Source: Vibrio amylolyticus (lineage in GTDB: Bacteria; Pseudomonadota; Gammaproteobacteria; Enterobacterales; Vibrionaceae). From it: a stretch of DNA of 33,422 bases. The position numbers and the translations under genes are program-made. Positions 7,336 to 15,936 of this stretch are shown here, piece by piece. Each line of letters opens with the position of its first letter. The first letter of the stretch is position 1. The stretch lies in contig NZ_JAJHVV010000021.1 in the NCBI RefSeq assembly GCF_023145695.1, positions 1-33,422 of the forward strand, written 5' to 3'. Under the pieces are notes generated by a model, which was given only the letters and a program-made list of their open reading frames with translations, ran no database searches and was not told the DNA's origin.

Positions 7336-9623
7336 TACTTTTCCTTCCTAGTTCTTAGCATCGCAGTCACACCCAATGCAGCAAGTGCTAGAACAAATAG
7401 TTCACCCAAGGTATCGAGAGCACGGTAGTCAACCAAGATTACGTTAACGATGTTACGACCCTTAGCGATGGTATAGCTGTGTTCAATCATGTATTCGCTA
7501 ATACGACCTGGCATTGAGAAATGCGTTACCGTAAGTAACAGCACGGCCATCATCACACCAAACGTAAGTGCGACGAAACAATCTCTCCAGCGCACATCAC
7601 TACTCGATAGCTTCTGGAATTTAGGTAATTTAAACAGAACAAGGACCAGCATGATAACCGTCAGCGTCTCAATCAATACCTGTGTGATCGCTAAGTCAGG
7701 CGCACTGAAGAACACGTAAATTAGTGCCATTGCGAAACCAAGCGCACCAATAGCTGCAACCGAACCTAATCGTAATGGCGTTACACAAGCGTAAGTAATT
7801 ACGGCAACAATCAGAACCGAAATACCAATATCTTTTATAGTTACATCTGAGAAGTCGATATCCCAATGGAAGCCTACTTTCGTGATCATCGCATAACCAA
7901 CCAACAAGATCGTGGTAATAAAGATGGTCAAAATGTAGTTCGCCATATAGCCATTCTGAAGCTTAACCGTGCTCCACTTAGCAAACTTGACTAGGTTATC
8001 CATAAAGATGTCATAGCCGCGCTCTGGACCGTAGTTAAGCATAGGTTTTGCTTTAGAGGCTTTGGCCCCTAATGAATCCCATTTCTTAAACAGGAGGTAA
8101 CCTAAACCGAGCGCTAACATACTAATCATCAGCGGTAAGTTGATACCATGCCACAGTGCTAGATCTACCGACTCTAACGAGTTAGCTGAAACCGCATTAA
8201 CTGCAGATGTCACTAATGGGTTTACCAAGCTTGGAATTAAACCAAAGATCAAACCAATCGTTGCTAGAACTGAGAATCCTAAACGCATTCCAAGTGGCGC
8301 CTCATGTGCTTCTTTTGGTGTCTCTTTCTTATCGCCCCAGAAAGGCTTAATAACCAGAAGACCAGCACAAGCAACGATAAAGATAGACGTCAGCAAGGTC
8401 ATGAAGATAAGCAAAGTGCTCCACTGGCTAGACAGTACCCCTTCCAGCATCATCTCTTTACCAATGAAACCAAACAGTGGTGGAACGCCTGCAAGTGCGA
8501 GTGCCGCAAGTGACATAAATGCAGCGGTATATGGCATTGCCTTACGCAAACCACCAAGCTCTCGTACGTCTTTAGTCCCAGTTTCATGGTCAATCGTACC
8601 TGCAGCCATGAATAATGCACCTTTGTACAGTGCGTGGCCAAGTAAGAATACGATGGCAGCCAGAAGTGAAGCTTCAGTACCAATACCAATCAACATAGTC
8701 AGAGTACCGAGAGCCATAACCGTTGAATACGCTAGGATACGTTTTAGATCCGTACTCGTTACCGCCATTATCGCACCAAGCAGCATCGTAATAGAGCCGA
8801 ACGCAGTTAAAAGGAGTGTCCAGGTATCGTGCCCTGCCATTGTTGGCTGAAGACGTGCCATCAAATAAACACCGGCTTTTACCATCGTTGCCGAGTGAAG
8901 GTATGAACTCACTGGCGTTGGCGCTGCCATGGCGTTCGGTAACCAGAAATGGAATGGGAATTGAGCCGACTTTGTAAACGCACCTAACAGTATCAAGCCC
9001 ATCATGACAATAAATAGAGGGTGAGATTGCAGATCACTGCCTTGAGCAATAATTTCATTCACTTCATAGGTGCCTGCAATAGAACCTAATACAATAATAC
9101 CCGCAAGTAAGGCTAATCCACCACCAACCGTAACGATCAAACCCTGTAGTGCTGATTTTCTTGAAGACTCTTTCTCATGGTAATAACCGATCAACATATA
9201 AGAAGTGATACTGGTTAGCTCCCAAAAGACAAACATAGCCATCAAGTTGCTAGAAAGAACGACACCTAACATCGCGCCCATAAAGGCCATTAAATACATC
9301 AACAGTTTACGTTGATCGGCTTTGTGCGCTAAATAACTTCCCGCGTAGACAATAACGAAAAAGCCAATACCCGAAATCAACAAAGCAAACAATAGGCTTA
9401 AACCGTCTAACCAAAAGTTCAAGCTTATACCGAGTGCAGGAACCCAGTCATAGCTAAACAGTTGAGGCCCCTGCTCGGTAACGGCAGGAATAAAAGTTGC
9501 GAAATAGACAAACAATATCGCTGGCAATATAGCGAGCAATTTACTTGTTTGTTCTCCAAAGTGCCTAAATAGCCATGGCACGAATACCGCCAGAACGAAT
9601 CCTGACAGAACTGCAATCAGCAT
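7335..9623 (-). CDS. mrpA: Na+/H+ antiporter subunit MrpA
   Basis: This is the first gene of the operon: 762 residues, normal length for MrpA, with about 20 membrane helices. The N-terminal part is NuoL-like and holds the functional residues Glu135 (FVFWELTSITSYM), Lys218 and His225 (GAFTKSAQFPFHFWLP), and His243/Lys249 (SYLHSATMVKAGVYL). The C-terminal part (from about residue 580) is the MrpA-specific extension with DIGISVLIVAVITYACVTPLRLG and FFSAPDLAITQVLIETLTVI, the region homologous to NuoJ/MbhD-type subunits. MrpA starts the Na+(Li+)/H+ antiport complex used for alkali and salt tolerance. ATG at 9623-9621 is preceded by GGAGG (9633-9637). The fused A-type subunit with a separate mrpB defines a group 1 Mrp operon. 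Confidence 0.95.
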   Translation of the reverse strand: MLIAVLSGFVLAVFVPWLFRHFGEQTSKLLAILPAILFVYFATFIPAVTEQGPQLFSYDWVPALGISLNFWLDGLSLLFALLISGIGFFVIVYAGSYLAHKADQRKLLMYLMAFMGAMLGVVLSSNLMAMFVFWELTSITSYMLIGYYHEKESSRKSALQGLIVTVGGGLALLAGIIVLGSIAGTYEVNEIIAQGSDLQSHPLFIVMMGLILLGAFTKSAQFPFHFWLPNAMAAPTPVSSYLHSATMVKAGVYLMARLQPTMAGHDTWTLLLTAFGSITMLLGAIMAVTSTDLKRILAYSTVMALGTLTMLIGIGTEASLLAAIVFLLGHALYKGALFMAAGTIDHETGTKDVRELGGLRKAMPYTAAFMSLAALALAGVPPLFGFIGKEMMLEGVLSSQWSTLLIFMTLLTSIFIVACAGLLVIKPFWGDKKETPKEAHEAPLGMRLGFSVLATIGLIFGLIPSLVNPLVTSAVNAVSANSLESVDLALWHGINLPLMISMLALGLGYLLFKKWDSLGAKASKAKPMLNYGPERGYDIFMDNLVKFAKWSTVKLQNGYMANYILTIFITTILLVGYAMITKVGFHWDIDFSDVTIKDIGISVLIVAVITYACVTPLRLGSVAAIGALGFAMALIYVFFSAPDLAITQVLIETLTVIMLVLVLFKLPKFQKLSSSDVRWRDCFVALTFGVMMAVLLLTVTHFSMPGRISEYMIEHSYTIAKGRNIVNVILVDYRALDTLGELFVLALAALGVTAMLRTRKEK

Positions 9624-10054
9624 TAAGAATAGCCTCCAAAAACTTCCACTTTCTTAAAGTAGAAATACCCACCCATTTGGGTCATCAGTTTGATCAGTAT
9701 ATGAAAATCCGTCATAAAAACATATCAACAATAAATACTAATTGCCTTTGCATAACAGATGCACATAAATGATAACTGTAAAATTTATTAGCAGGGGAGT
9801 TTATTCAAATTGATTTGATATGAATACTCGCTTGTTGTGAACCAAAACCTCGGAATTACCGATGTTAATCACCATTTACAACGGAAAAACAGGATTGAAA
9901 GATGGGTTGTATCTCAAGATACGGCAGAAATAGGAACAAAGAGCTCGATCTCCAAACTTAAATTTAATTCACACAAACTATTGCACCACAAAAAACTATA
10001 AACCTAGAGCCAAAAAAAACAACACTTAGCAAACACATTACCTCCTATAAAACT
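9624..10054. promoter_or_regulatory. Long upstream region of the mrp operon
   Basis: About 430 bases without a convincing gene separate mrpA from the nhaA terminator. The stretch is AT-rich and must carry the mrp promoter. Visible structure: ACCCATTTGGGT (9671-9682), about 50 bases before the mrpA start, and the perfect palindrome GTATCT-CA-AGATAC (9909-9922). No coding frame has a ribosome binding site plus family resemblance. I could not assign a promoter or a riboswitch. Confidence 0.4.
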
Positions 10055-10091
10055 AAAAGCCCATAACACTCGCCTTAGGTTATGGGCTTTT
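10055..10091 (-). terminator. nhaA terminator (structurally bidirectional)
   Basis: AAAAGCCCATAAC pairs perfectly with GTTATGGGCTTTT around an 11-base loop. On the minus strand it ends in CTTTTAGTTTTAT, giving a rho-independent terminator 78 bases beyond the nhaA stop. The plus strand also has a run of T, but no plus-strand gene ends here. Confidence 0.9.
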
Positions 10092-10168
10092 TTTACAAAC
10101 TTGATATATAGTCGCGTGTCAGAATATAAATATACCAGCTATCAACGTGAGGAAACCATCACCAACAC

Positions 10169-11332
10169 TTAGTGATTATTGACTGCGACTCTAGGCTTTG
10201 GCAAAACAAAACTCAATACACAATAACCGAGAACAGCTGACCCCGTTGAACCAAGTAAAATCCCTAAACGCGCATATGTATCCATGGTCTCTTTTTCAAA
10301 ACCAAATGCCAACGAAGAAATAAATATAGACATTGTAAAGCCAACGCCGCATAACAAAGAGACGGCAAATATATGTCTCATTGTAATTCCCTCAGGTAAC
10401 TTAGCTATATTTAGTTTCAGTGCCATCCAGCAAAAAGACATAATTCCAATAGGCTTACCGACTAACAGCCCAAGAGCTATTCCCATTGGTAACATCGAAG
10501 TTAGCCCAGCTATATCGACACCCTGTAACGAGATGCCAGCATTAGCTAAAGCAAACAAAGGAAGTATCCCAAACGCGACATAAGGGTGTAGCGAATGCTC
10601 TAAAGTCTTCAACGGAGACGGCTCTTTGCCTTTTCCTTTTAATGGAATCGCAAAACCTAACAGCACACCTGCTAGTGTCGCGTGTACACCAGATTTCAAC
10701 ACTGCGAACCACAAGATTGCGCCAACGAGTAAGTACCAGTGCAATGCGGTAACCTTTTTAGAGTTCAACATAAAGAGAACAGCCGTAGAAAGGAAACCAA
10801 CGACGAGTGCAGTCATTGATAAATCCGTCGTATAAAAGAATGCGATGATAAGTACCGCGCCTAAATCATCAATAATAGCGAGTGCTAATAAAAAGACTTT
10901 CAAACTTACTGGTACACGATTTCCTAATAGCGCCATGATACCAAGTGCAAACGCAATATCAGTCGCTGCTGGTATGGCCCAACCCGCCATTGCATCAGGA
11001 TTTTGAAAGTTAAACATGACGTAAACAAGTGCCGGAGCTAACATTCCCCCCACCGCAGCGATGGCTGGAAACATCGCTGTTTCTTTCGATTTTAACGCAC
11101 CCTCAATAAGTTCACGCTTAACTTCAAGACCAATAATTAAGAAGAATATGGCCATCAAGCCATCATTAATCCAATGAGAGAGCGACATCCCCATAACATA
11201 GGTATGCAGAAACCCCTGATACATTCCATTGAGAGGTGAGTTAGCAACACACATCGCAAGAATTGCGGCAATGACAAGCAGAATACCACTGGATGACTCC
11301 ATCTTAAGAAAGTCACGAATCATACTTCTCAT
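10169..11332 (-). CDS. nhaA: Na+/H+ antiporter NhaA
   Basis: The 387-residue protein is a full-length NhaA with about 12 helices. Ion-binding residues are present: Asp155-Asp156 in LALAIIDDLGAVLII and Asp125 in PAATDIAFALG. SGVHATLAGV carries the pH-sensor-region histidine known from E. coli NhaA, and CGVGFTMSIFISSLAF is the conserved C-terminal helix. NhaA exchanges one Na+ for two H+ in the inner membrane. It stands alone between two terminators and is transcribed in the same direction as the neighbouring mrp operon, giving two unrelated Na+/H+ antiporters side by side. The start is ATG at 11332 with AGAAGGG about ten bases upstream; another ATG three codons later is possible. Confidence 0.96.
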   Translation of the reverse strand: MRSMIRDFLKMESSSGILLVIAAILAMCVANSPLNGMYQGFLHTYVMGMSLSHWINDGLMAIFFLIIGLEVKRELIEGALKSKETAMFPAIAAVGGMLAPALVYVMFNFQNPDAMAGWAIPAATDIAFALGIMALLGNRVPVSLKVFLLALAIIDDLGAVLIIAFFYTTDLSMTALVVGFLSTAVLFMLNSKKVTALHWYLLVGAILWFAVLKSGVHATLAGVLLGFAIPLKGKGKEPSPLKTLEHSLHPYVAFGILPLFALANAGISLQGVDIAGLTSMLPMGIALGLLVGKPIGIMSFCWMALKLNIAKLPEGITMRHIFAVSLLCGVGFTMSIFISSLAFGFEKETMDTYARLGILLGSTGSAVLGYCVLSFVLPKPRVAVNNH

Positions 11333-11515
11333 TTTAAATAGCCCTTCTGAATTTTAATCACAACTTACATCCAAATATTGAATAAGAAACGAATCAAACT
11401 TAATAACACTTCGATTCTACTGATATTTTAATTCGTTATTTCCGATATAACACCGAGCTACCTCTCAATAAGCCTAACCGTAATATCATGTTACAAACTA
11501 AGTTAAGCACAAAAA

Positions 11516-11547
11516 AAACTCGCTAACCAATTAATTTTAGCGAGTTT
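11516..11547 (-). terminator. Terminator of the ABC/AttH operon
   Basis: AAACTCGCTAA pairs with TTAGCGAGTTT around a ten-base loop. On the minus strand it is followed by a run of eight T, typical of a rho-independent terminator, 36 bases beyond the stop of the AttH-like gene. The rest of the gap up to nhaA (11333-11515) is AT-rich, presumably holds the nhaA promoter, and shows no gene. Confidence 0.9.
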
Positions 11548-11583
11548 ATATATTTGGATTTTCAGCAACAATGGTTTAAAAAG

Positions 11584-12714
11584 TTAATAGCCCGTTAACT
11601 GCATAAACCCTTTACCATTATGTGAACCTCGCACTTCGATTGGCCCTTCCCAGTAAGGGATAATAAAAGGAAGAAGTAGATTTTTATTTACAGGCGTTAG
11701 GGCAAGATTAATGTCATATTGCGGTATAATAACGTCCCACTCTAAAGGGACTCTTTTTCCGCCTTTCAAAACACTTCCTTTTGAAGAATTCAGTGATATT
11801 TGAGTCTCATCGAGAGATATCGTTTTACCTGAATTACTTATTATGCTACCGAAGACATAGGGCATCTGATCTTCATGACGATATTGACTGACTGTCAGCA
11901 CTTCACTTTCGTTTAACCTTACAACAAACCAATCCCAACCCTTTTGACGTTGAGAGATCAACTGACTTCCCCACTCTTTGCTCATCCAAGCATTGCCCTT
12001 GACGCGGGTTGTCTTATTGTCGCCAAGTGTTATCTCCCCCTTCACCGAAATAAAAGGAGCACTGATATTAAAGGCCGCAATAGGCAACAGATCGTGTTTT
12101 GGTTGGTAACCATTTTCACCTAGCAGTGCAAATGGCCCTGCGGCTTGCGATTGCAAATTTAGCGCGAATTCATTGGTCGAAATATCAAGCTCTCCAGGAA
12201 AAGGAGTCTTACCGGTTGCCTGCCAGCACCAATTATCGACCCATACTTTAAATGGTTCCACAATCATACCCGCCTGACCAACACCACCTCTTGCAATTCT
12301 CTGCTCTTTCCAGACTTTGTTCTTGCTTGAAATAACCACATGCGAAATATATATCTGAGGGCTCTGCCACCCTGCTGTTTTTCGCTCATCACTGGCTATT
12401 CGAAAATAGCTCCACTGTATTCCATACTCGGCGCCCTCATCATCAACAACGTTAGCAAAATATTGCCACCACTCATGTTGATATTCAGGGTGAAAGCGAA
12501 AATCTTTAGGTAAGGTTACAGCTGTATCTGGTAGTACTGGTTCAAAAACTTGCTTTTGCAATAAATCGACGACAGCATTTCGAGTACCACTATTGGCTTC
12601 ATTAGTGACGTCGTTAGAGTCAATATAAAGTAAGGCAGCAACTGTTGTAATAACCAACAATACCAAGAGGCTTCTTACCAAACTGAGCTTACTATTTCGT
12701 TTTCTATTCTTCAT
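11584..12714 (-). CDS. AttH/CrtC-like lipocalin-domain protein, membrane anchored
   Basis: The 376-residue protein has one N-terminal membrane anchor (residues about 13-32) and a large periplasmic part. The HPEYQHEWWQYFANV motif near residue 72, SHVVISSK, WMSKEWGSQ and GWDWFVVRL are typical of the AttH / carotenoid 1,2-hydratase-like (CrtC) two-lipocalin fold. Such proteins are widely found as the third gene behind a LolD-like ATPase and an FtsX-like permease, as here. The substrate is not known; a hydrophobic ligand, lipid or lipoprotein is plausible from the fold and partners. ATG follows the permease stop directly (TAGATG), so translation is probably coupled. No carotenoid genes are nearby, so a role in carotenoid synthesis is not supported. 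Confidence 0.85.
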   Translation of the reverse strand: MKNRKRNSKLSLVRSLLVLLVITTVAALLYIDSNDVTNEANSGTRNAVVDLLQKQVFEPVLPDTAVTLPKDFRFHPEYQHEWWQYFANVVDDEGAEYGIQWSYFRIASDERKTAGWQSPQIYISHVVISSKNKVWKEQRIARGGVGQAGMIVEPFKVWVDNWCWQATGKTPFPGELDISTNEFALNLQSQAAGPFALLGENGYQPKHDLLPIAAFNISAPFISVKGEITLGDNKTTRVKGNAWMSKEWGSQLISQRQKGWDWFVVRLNESEVLTVSQYRHEDQMPYVFGSIISNSGKTISLDETQISLNSSKGSVLKGGKRVPLEWDVIIPQYDINLALTPVNKNLLLPFIIPYWEGPIEVRGSHNGKGFMQLTGY

Positions 12715-15168
12715 CTATAGCGCATCTCTTAGAGATTTCATTGGCGTATTTTTAATGCTTCTTAACACAGGCAATGCACCTGCTAACATCAAAGAACCCA
12801 TCACCCATAAAACCGTCTTTAAATACTCAACTGGTACGAAGCGAAGCTCTAGTGTCCAACCGAAAGATTGTTTTATGACGACATCAACAACGATACTCGC
12901 TAATGCGAGACCAAGCGGTAACGCAATGAGAATGGCAATTAAACAAAAAGCAAAGAGTTGAAGCCCACTAATGATCACTAACTCCTTCCCTGAAATACCA
13001 AAGCAACGAAGCAAAGAAATATGGCGTTGCCGCGAGACCTCACCCGCCAAAGTCGCAAAGAAAATGCCACAAACAGCAATAAGTAGTGTGATGTTGCCTA
13101 ATGTATCCGCAATAGCAAATGTCCTATCAAACACCTTCATTGCTTGGTTATGAATATCACTGTTATCAAATACTCGATCCGATGTTAAACGAAATACTGA
13201 ATCCAGACGATGCTTTAACCCTGTTGGGTTCACATCTGGTTTTAGCTCAATACCTAGGGCGACACTCCCTTTCCCAGCAAAACTATTTAACCAATTTCGA
13301 TGTGACAGCAGCACTTGGTTATAAGGGTTACCATAATCGTAATAGACACCAACAACCTGCCAGCGCTGTCCAAGCTTCGCCGATAAGTTAATAAAATCGC
13401 CAGGCCTAATACCAAGTTTCAGTGACATTGACTCACTGATCATAACGCCTTTTGAATGATGTAAATGATGCCAGTAATTAGGAATACCAAGCTTAACAGT
13501 TAACGCATCGAGTTCTGCGTCTGATGCACCAGTACTAACAACTTGTAAAACCCCTTGCTTGGTTGCTTCTTCTTTTTCCCAACGCCACCATACGCCAGCA
13601 ACCTCTGGCTGCTTCTGAAGCCAACTGCTTAAACGAGCTGCTGAGTTATTCGTTGGGTAGATATAAATATCAGCCGCTAAACGTTGAGTTAACCACTTAT
13701 CCGTAGTGTCACGGAAACTGCCAACCATAGTTTCGACACCGATGTTACCTGCCATCGCAAGCATTAGGGCCATTGTCGCAACACCACGATAGCTCATACT
13801 CGCGGCAGCATCTGCAAAGAACCAACGTAACTTAACCCATCGCATTGAATAGGTGAAACTGGTGAACAGTTTCCAGATTATAAATGGAGTAAACAGCGCC
13901 ACACTCATCAACATTAAGGCCATTAAAATAAAACCAGATGATTGAGTTTGTGGGACTTGATATATAGCAACAGCTGCGACGCAAAATGCACAGGCTAACA
14001 GAGCTTGAAAAGAGAACTCAGTGCCAGCGAACCTAACTAATGATAGGCGTGATGTTAAGCGATTAGGCTGAGAGCGCAAGAGGCGAACTAAAGGCCATAT
14101 ACAGGCAGTCACAACACCCAATATACACATCGCTAAGCTGTAGAAACTTGAATGGTAACTCCAACCAATATCAAGCCCAACATTCGCATCATACAACTCT
14201 CCTAAACTGGTAGAGACAGCCGGAATAAGCTGATTGGCCAACATTAACCCAAGTATGTTTCCACAAAACCAACTGATCAATATCATACCAATAAGTTCAA
14301 GTGCTAACGCTTTAGTAAGTTGCCAACCTGATACGCCTGTTTGTCTTAACATTCCAACTAGTGGCTGACGCTGAACAAAGGAGAGTGAAATAGCCTGATA
14401 GAAAATAAACAGACCAACAACAAACGAAAGCATCCCCAATGCTGAAAGATTCATATGAAAGGCATTGGTTAAAGATTCAAGTTCAGTACGAGAACTACGT
14501 GATAGCGATAAGCCATTGGGCAGGCTATTTTTCAGTCTTGCTAACTTCTCTTTTGGCATTTCACTGCATGCAATTATATCCATGCCGGAACTTCGATTAA
14601 GCATCCTAAGAAGAGAGATATCGGCAATCATGCGAGTGCCAGTAAAGTTCTTATTCTTATCAATAACAATTGGGCCTAACTGAGACTGATCGTTCAGTGT
14701 AATAAAGTCGCCATCTTGCCAATTGAGCCTATCAGCGAGCCCTTCACTAACTACAATCGGGTAAGGAGGTTTCATCAAATCAAGGTTTTCAAGCTGTTTA
14801 AGAGACACTCCCTGATCGATTTGGATCATAGCGACAGGATCGATGCCAACCAGCACCAAATTATCACCATTCGCTGAGGTCAAATACAGTTGGTCAAACG
14901 GAACACATTCGTTAAAGCCATCTCGCCTTAGTTGAATATATAACCCTTGTGGGACTTTGTTAGAGACGTGTTTAGGGCGAATACGATAAGGTAACGGATT
15001 AGAGAAGAGTTTTTCACCATCAGCATAACTTTCTCTGGCGTGATGGTTTATCGAAGTCACACCGACTAACAGTGACACCCCAAGCGTTAAACCGAGTAAA
15101 ACTAGGATTATTTGTAAAGGATATCGACGGTAATGCCCAAGTAGTGCTTTAACTACGGGCCATAACAT
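12715..15168 (-). CDS. FtsX-like ABC transporter permease
   Basis: The protein has 817 residues from ATG 15168, which is preceded by AAGGAGG eight bases upstream; an in-frame start at 15201 lacks this. A first helix (residues about 20-38, LQIILVLLGLTLGVSLLVGVTS) is followed by a large periplasmic domain, a central cluster of helices, a second periplasmic domain and C-terminal helices (ITLLIAVCGIFFATLAGEVSRQRHISLLRCFGIS). This is the duplicated FtsX/MacB-type permease arrangement used by lipoprotein- or lipid-handling transporters rather than classic importers. VQRQPLVGMLRQTGVS and RQRHISLLRCFGIS are coupling-helix regions for the ATPase. The gene overlaps the ATPase by 20 bases and abuts the AttH-like gene. 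Confidence 0.9.
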   Translation of the reverse strand: MLWPVVKALLGHYRRYPLQIILVLLGLTLGVSLLVGVTSINHHARESYADGEKLFSNPLPYRIRPKHVSNKVPQGLYIQLRRDGFNECVPFDQLYLTSANGDNLVLVGIDPVAMIQIDQGVSLKQLENLDLMKPPYPIVVSEGLADRLNWQDGDFITLNDQSQLGPIVIDKNKNFTGTRMIADISLLRMLNRSSGMDIIACSEMPKEKLARLKNSLPNGLSLSRSSRTELESLTNAFHMNLSALGMLSFVVGLFIFYQAISLSFVQRQPLVGMLRQTGVSGWQLTKALALELIGMILISWFCGNILGLMLANQLIPAVSTSLGELYDANVGLDIGWSYHSSFYSLAMCILGVVTACIWPLVRLLRSQPNRLTSRLSLVRFAGTEFSFQALLACAFCVAAVAIYQVPQTQSSGFILMALMLMSVALFTPFIIWKLFTSFTYSMRWVKLRWFFADAAASMSYRGVATMALMLAMAGNIGVETMVGSFRDTTDKWLTQRLAADIYIYPTNNSAARLSSWLQKQPEVAGVWWRWEKEEATKQGVLQVVSTGASDAELDALTVKLGIPNYWHHLHHSKGVMISESMSLKLGIRPGDFINLSAKLGQRWQVVGVYYDYGNPYNQVLLSHRNWLNSFAGKGSVALGIELKPDVNPTGLKHRLDSVFRLTSDRVFDNSDIHNQAMKVFDRTFAIADTLGNITLLIAVCGIFFATLAGEVSRQRHISLLRCFGISGKELVIISGLQLFAFCLIAILIALPLGLALASIVVDVVIKQSFGWTLELRFVPVEYLKTVLWVMGSLMLAGALPVLRSIKNTPMKSLRDAL

Positions 15169-15820
15169 GGAGTTGCCCTCCTTGAAGGCGTATACGGCCA
15201 TCCATGTGTTCTGCTACTTTTTCACTGTGTGTGACAAGCAAGAGAGTACAGTCGAGCTGGCGAGTCAAAGAGGTCAACAAACGCATCACCGCTTCAGCAT
15301 TTCGTTCATCTAAACTTCCTGTAGGCTCATCAGCTAACAGTATCTTAGGTTCCATATAAAGAGCTCGAGCAATGGCGGCTCTTTGCTGCTGTCCACCCGA
15401 GACTTCTTCAGGGTAACGACCAAGTAGAGGCATGAGGTCAAGCGCTGATAATATTTGACGCCACAAACCATGGTCTTCAGGTAACCCTTTTAACTGGCGG
15501 CAAAATCGAATGTTATCGGCGATATTAAGAGTTGGAAGAAGATTGAACTGCTGAAAAATAAGGCCAACATTGTTGCGGCGATAGGCCGTTCGTAAATACT
15601 CGGGGCTGGCATGCATAGAAAAGTTAGGGTACCAAACCTCTCCAGAATCGATAGTATCAAGACCGGCAATCAAATTTAACAGTGTGCTTTTACCTGTGCC
15701 ACTTTCACCCATTAATGCCACTTGATCGCCTTGGTTTAATGTTAATTCTGCACCTTGTAAAACAGGATGAAATTCACCACCATCTACATATCCTTTACAC
15801 AGGTCGGTCAGCTGTAACAT
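15149..15820 (-). CDS. ABC transporter ATP-binding protein (LolD/MacB type)
   Basis: The 223-residue protein has a complete nucleotide-binding domain: Walker A GESGTGKST (residues 38-46), Q-loop IFQQFNLL, signature SGGQQQR (141-147), Walker B ILLADEPTGSLD (160-171) and the H-loop His198. The length and the FNLLPTLNIADNI segment are those of the LolD/MacB/FtsE group, which powers mechanotransmission through FtsX-like permeases. It is the first gene of the three-gene operon with the permease and the AttH-like protein. The ribosome binding site before ATG 15820 is weak. Confidence 0.94.
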   Translation of the reverse strand: MLQLTDLCKGYVDGGEFHPVLQGAELTLNQGDQVALMGESGTGKSTLLNLIAGLDTIDSGEVWYPNFSMHASPEYLRTAYRRNNVGLIFQQFNLLPTLNIADNIRFCRQLKGLPEDHGLWRQILSALDLMPLLGRYPEEVSGGQQQRAAIARALYMEPKILLADEPTGSLDERNAEAVMRLLTSLTRQLDCTLLLVTHSEKVAEHMDGRIRLQGGQLHVMARS

Positions 15821-15936
15821 TAAATAGCTCGCAATAATAAGTCTGGGACAGAGAATCTACACTAAATCGAGCGTTCTAGAAAGTATTTTGAAAACTAGAT
15901 CACAAGATATGCATTCACTTGCAAAAATTGAACGCG

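Noticed and set aside
8140..8850. 236-codon plus-strand frame inside mrpA
   Set aside because: Antisense to a conserved membrane subunit, no ribosome binding site, low-complexity Ser/Pro/Ile composition; a shadow of the mrpA codon pattern.
11584..12714. Carotenoid 1,2-hydratase (CrtC) function for the AttH-like protein
   Set aside because: Only the fold is shared; no carotenoid biosynthesis genes are nearby and the protein is coupled to an ABC transporter.
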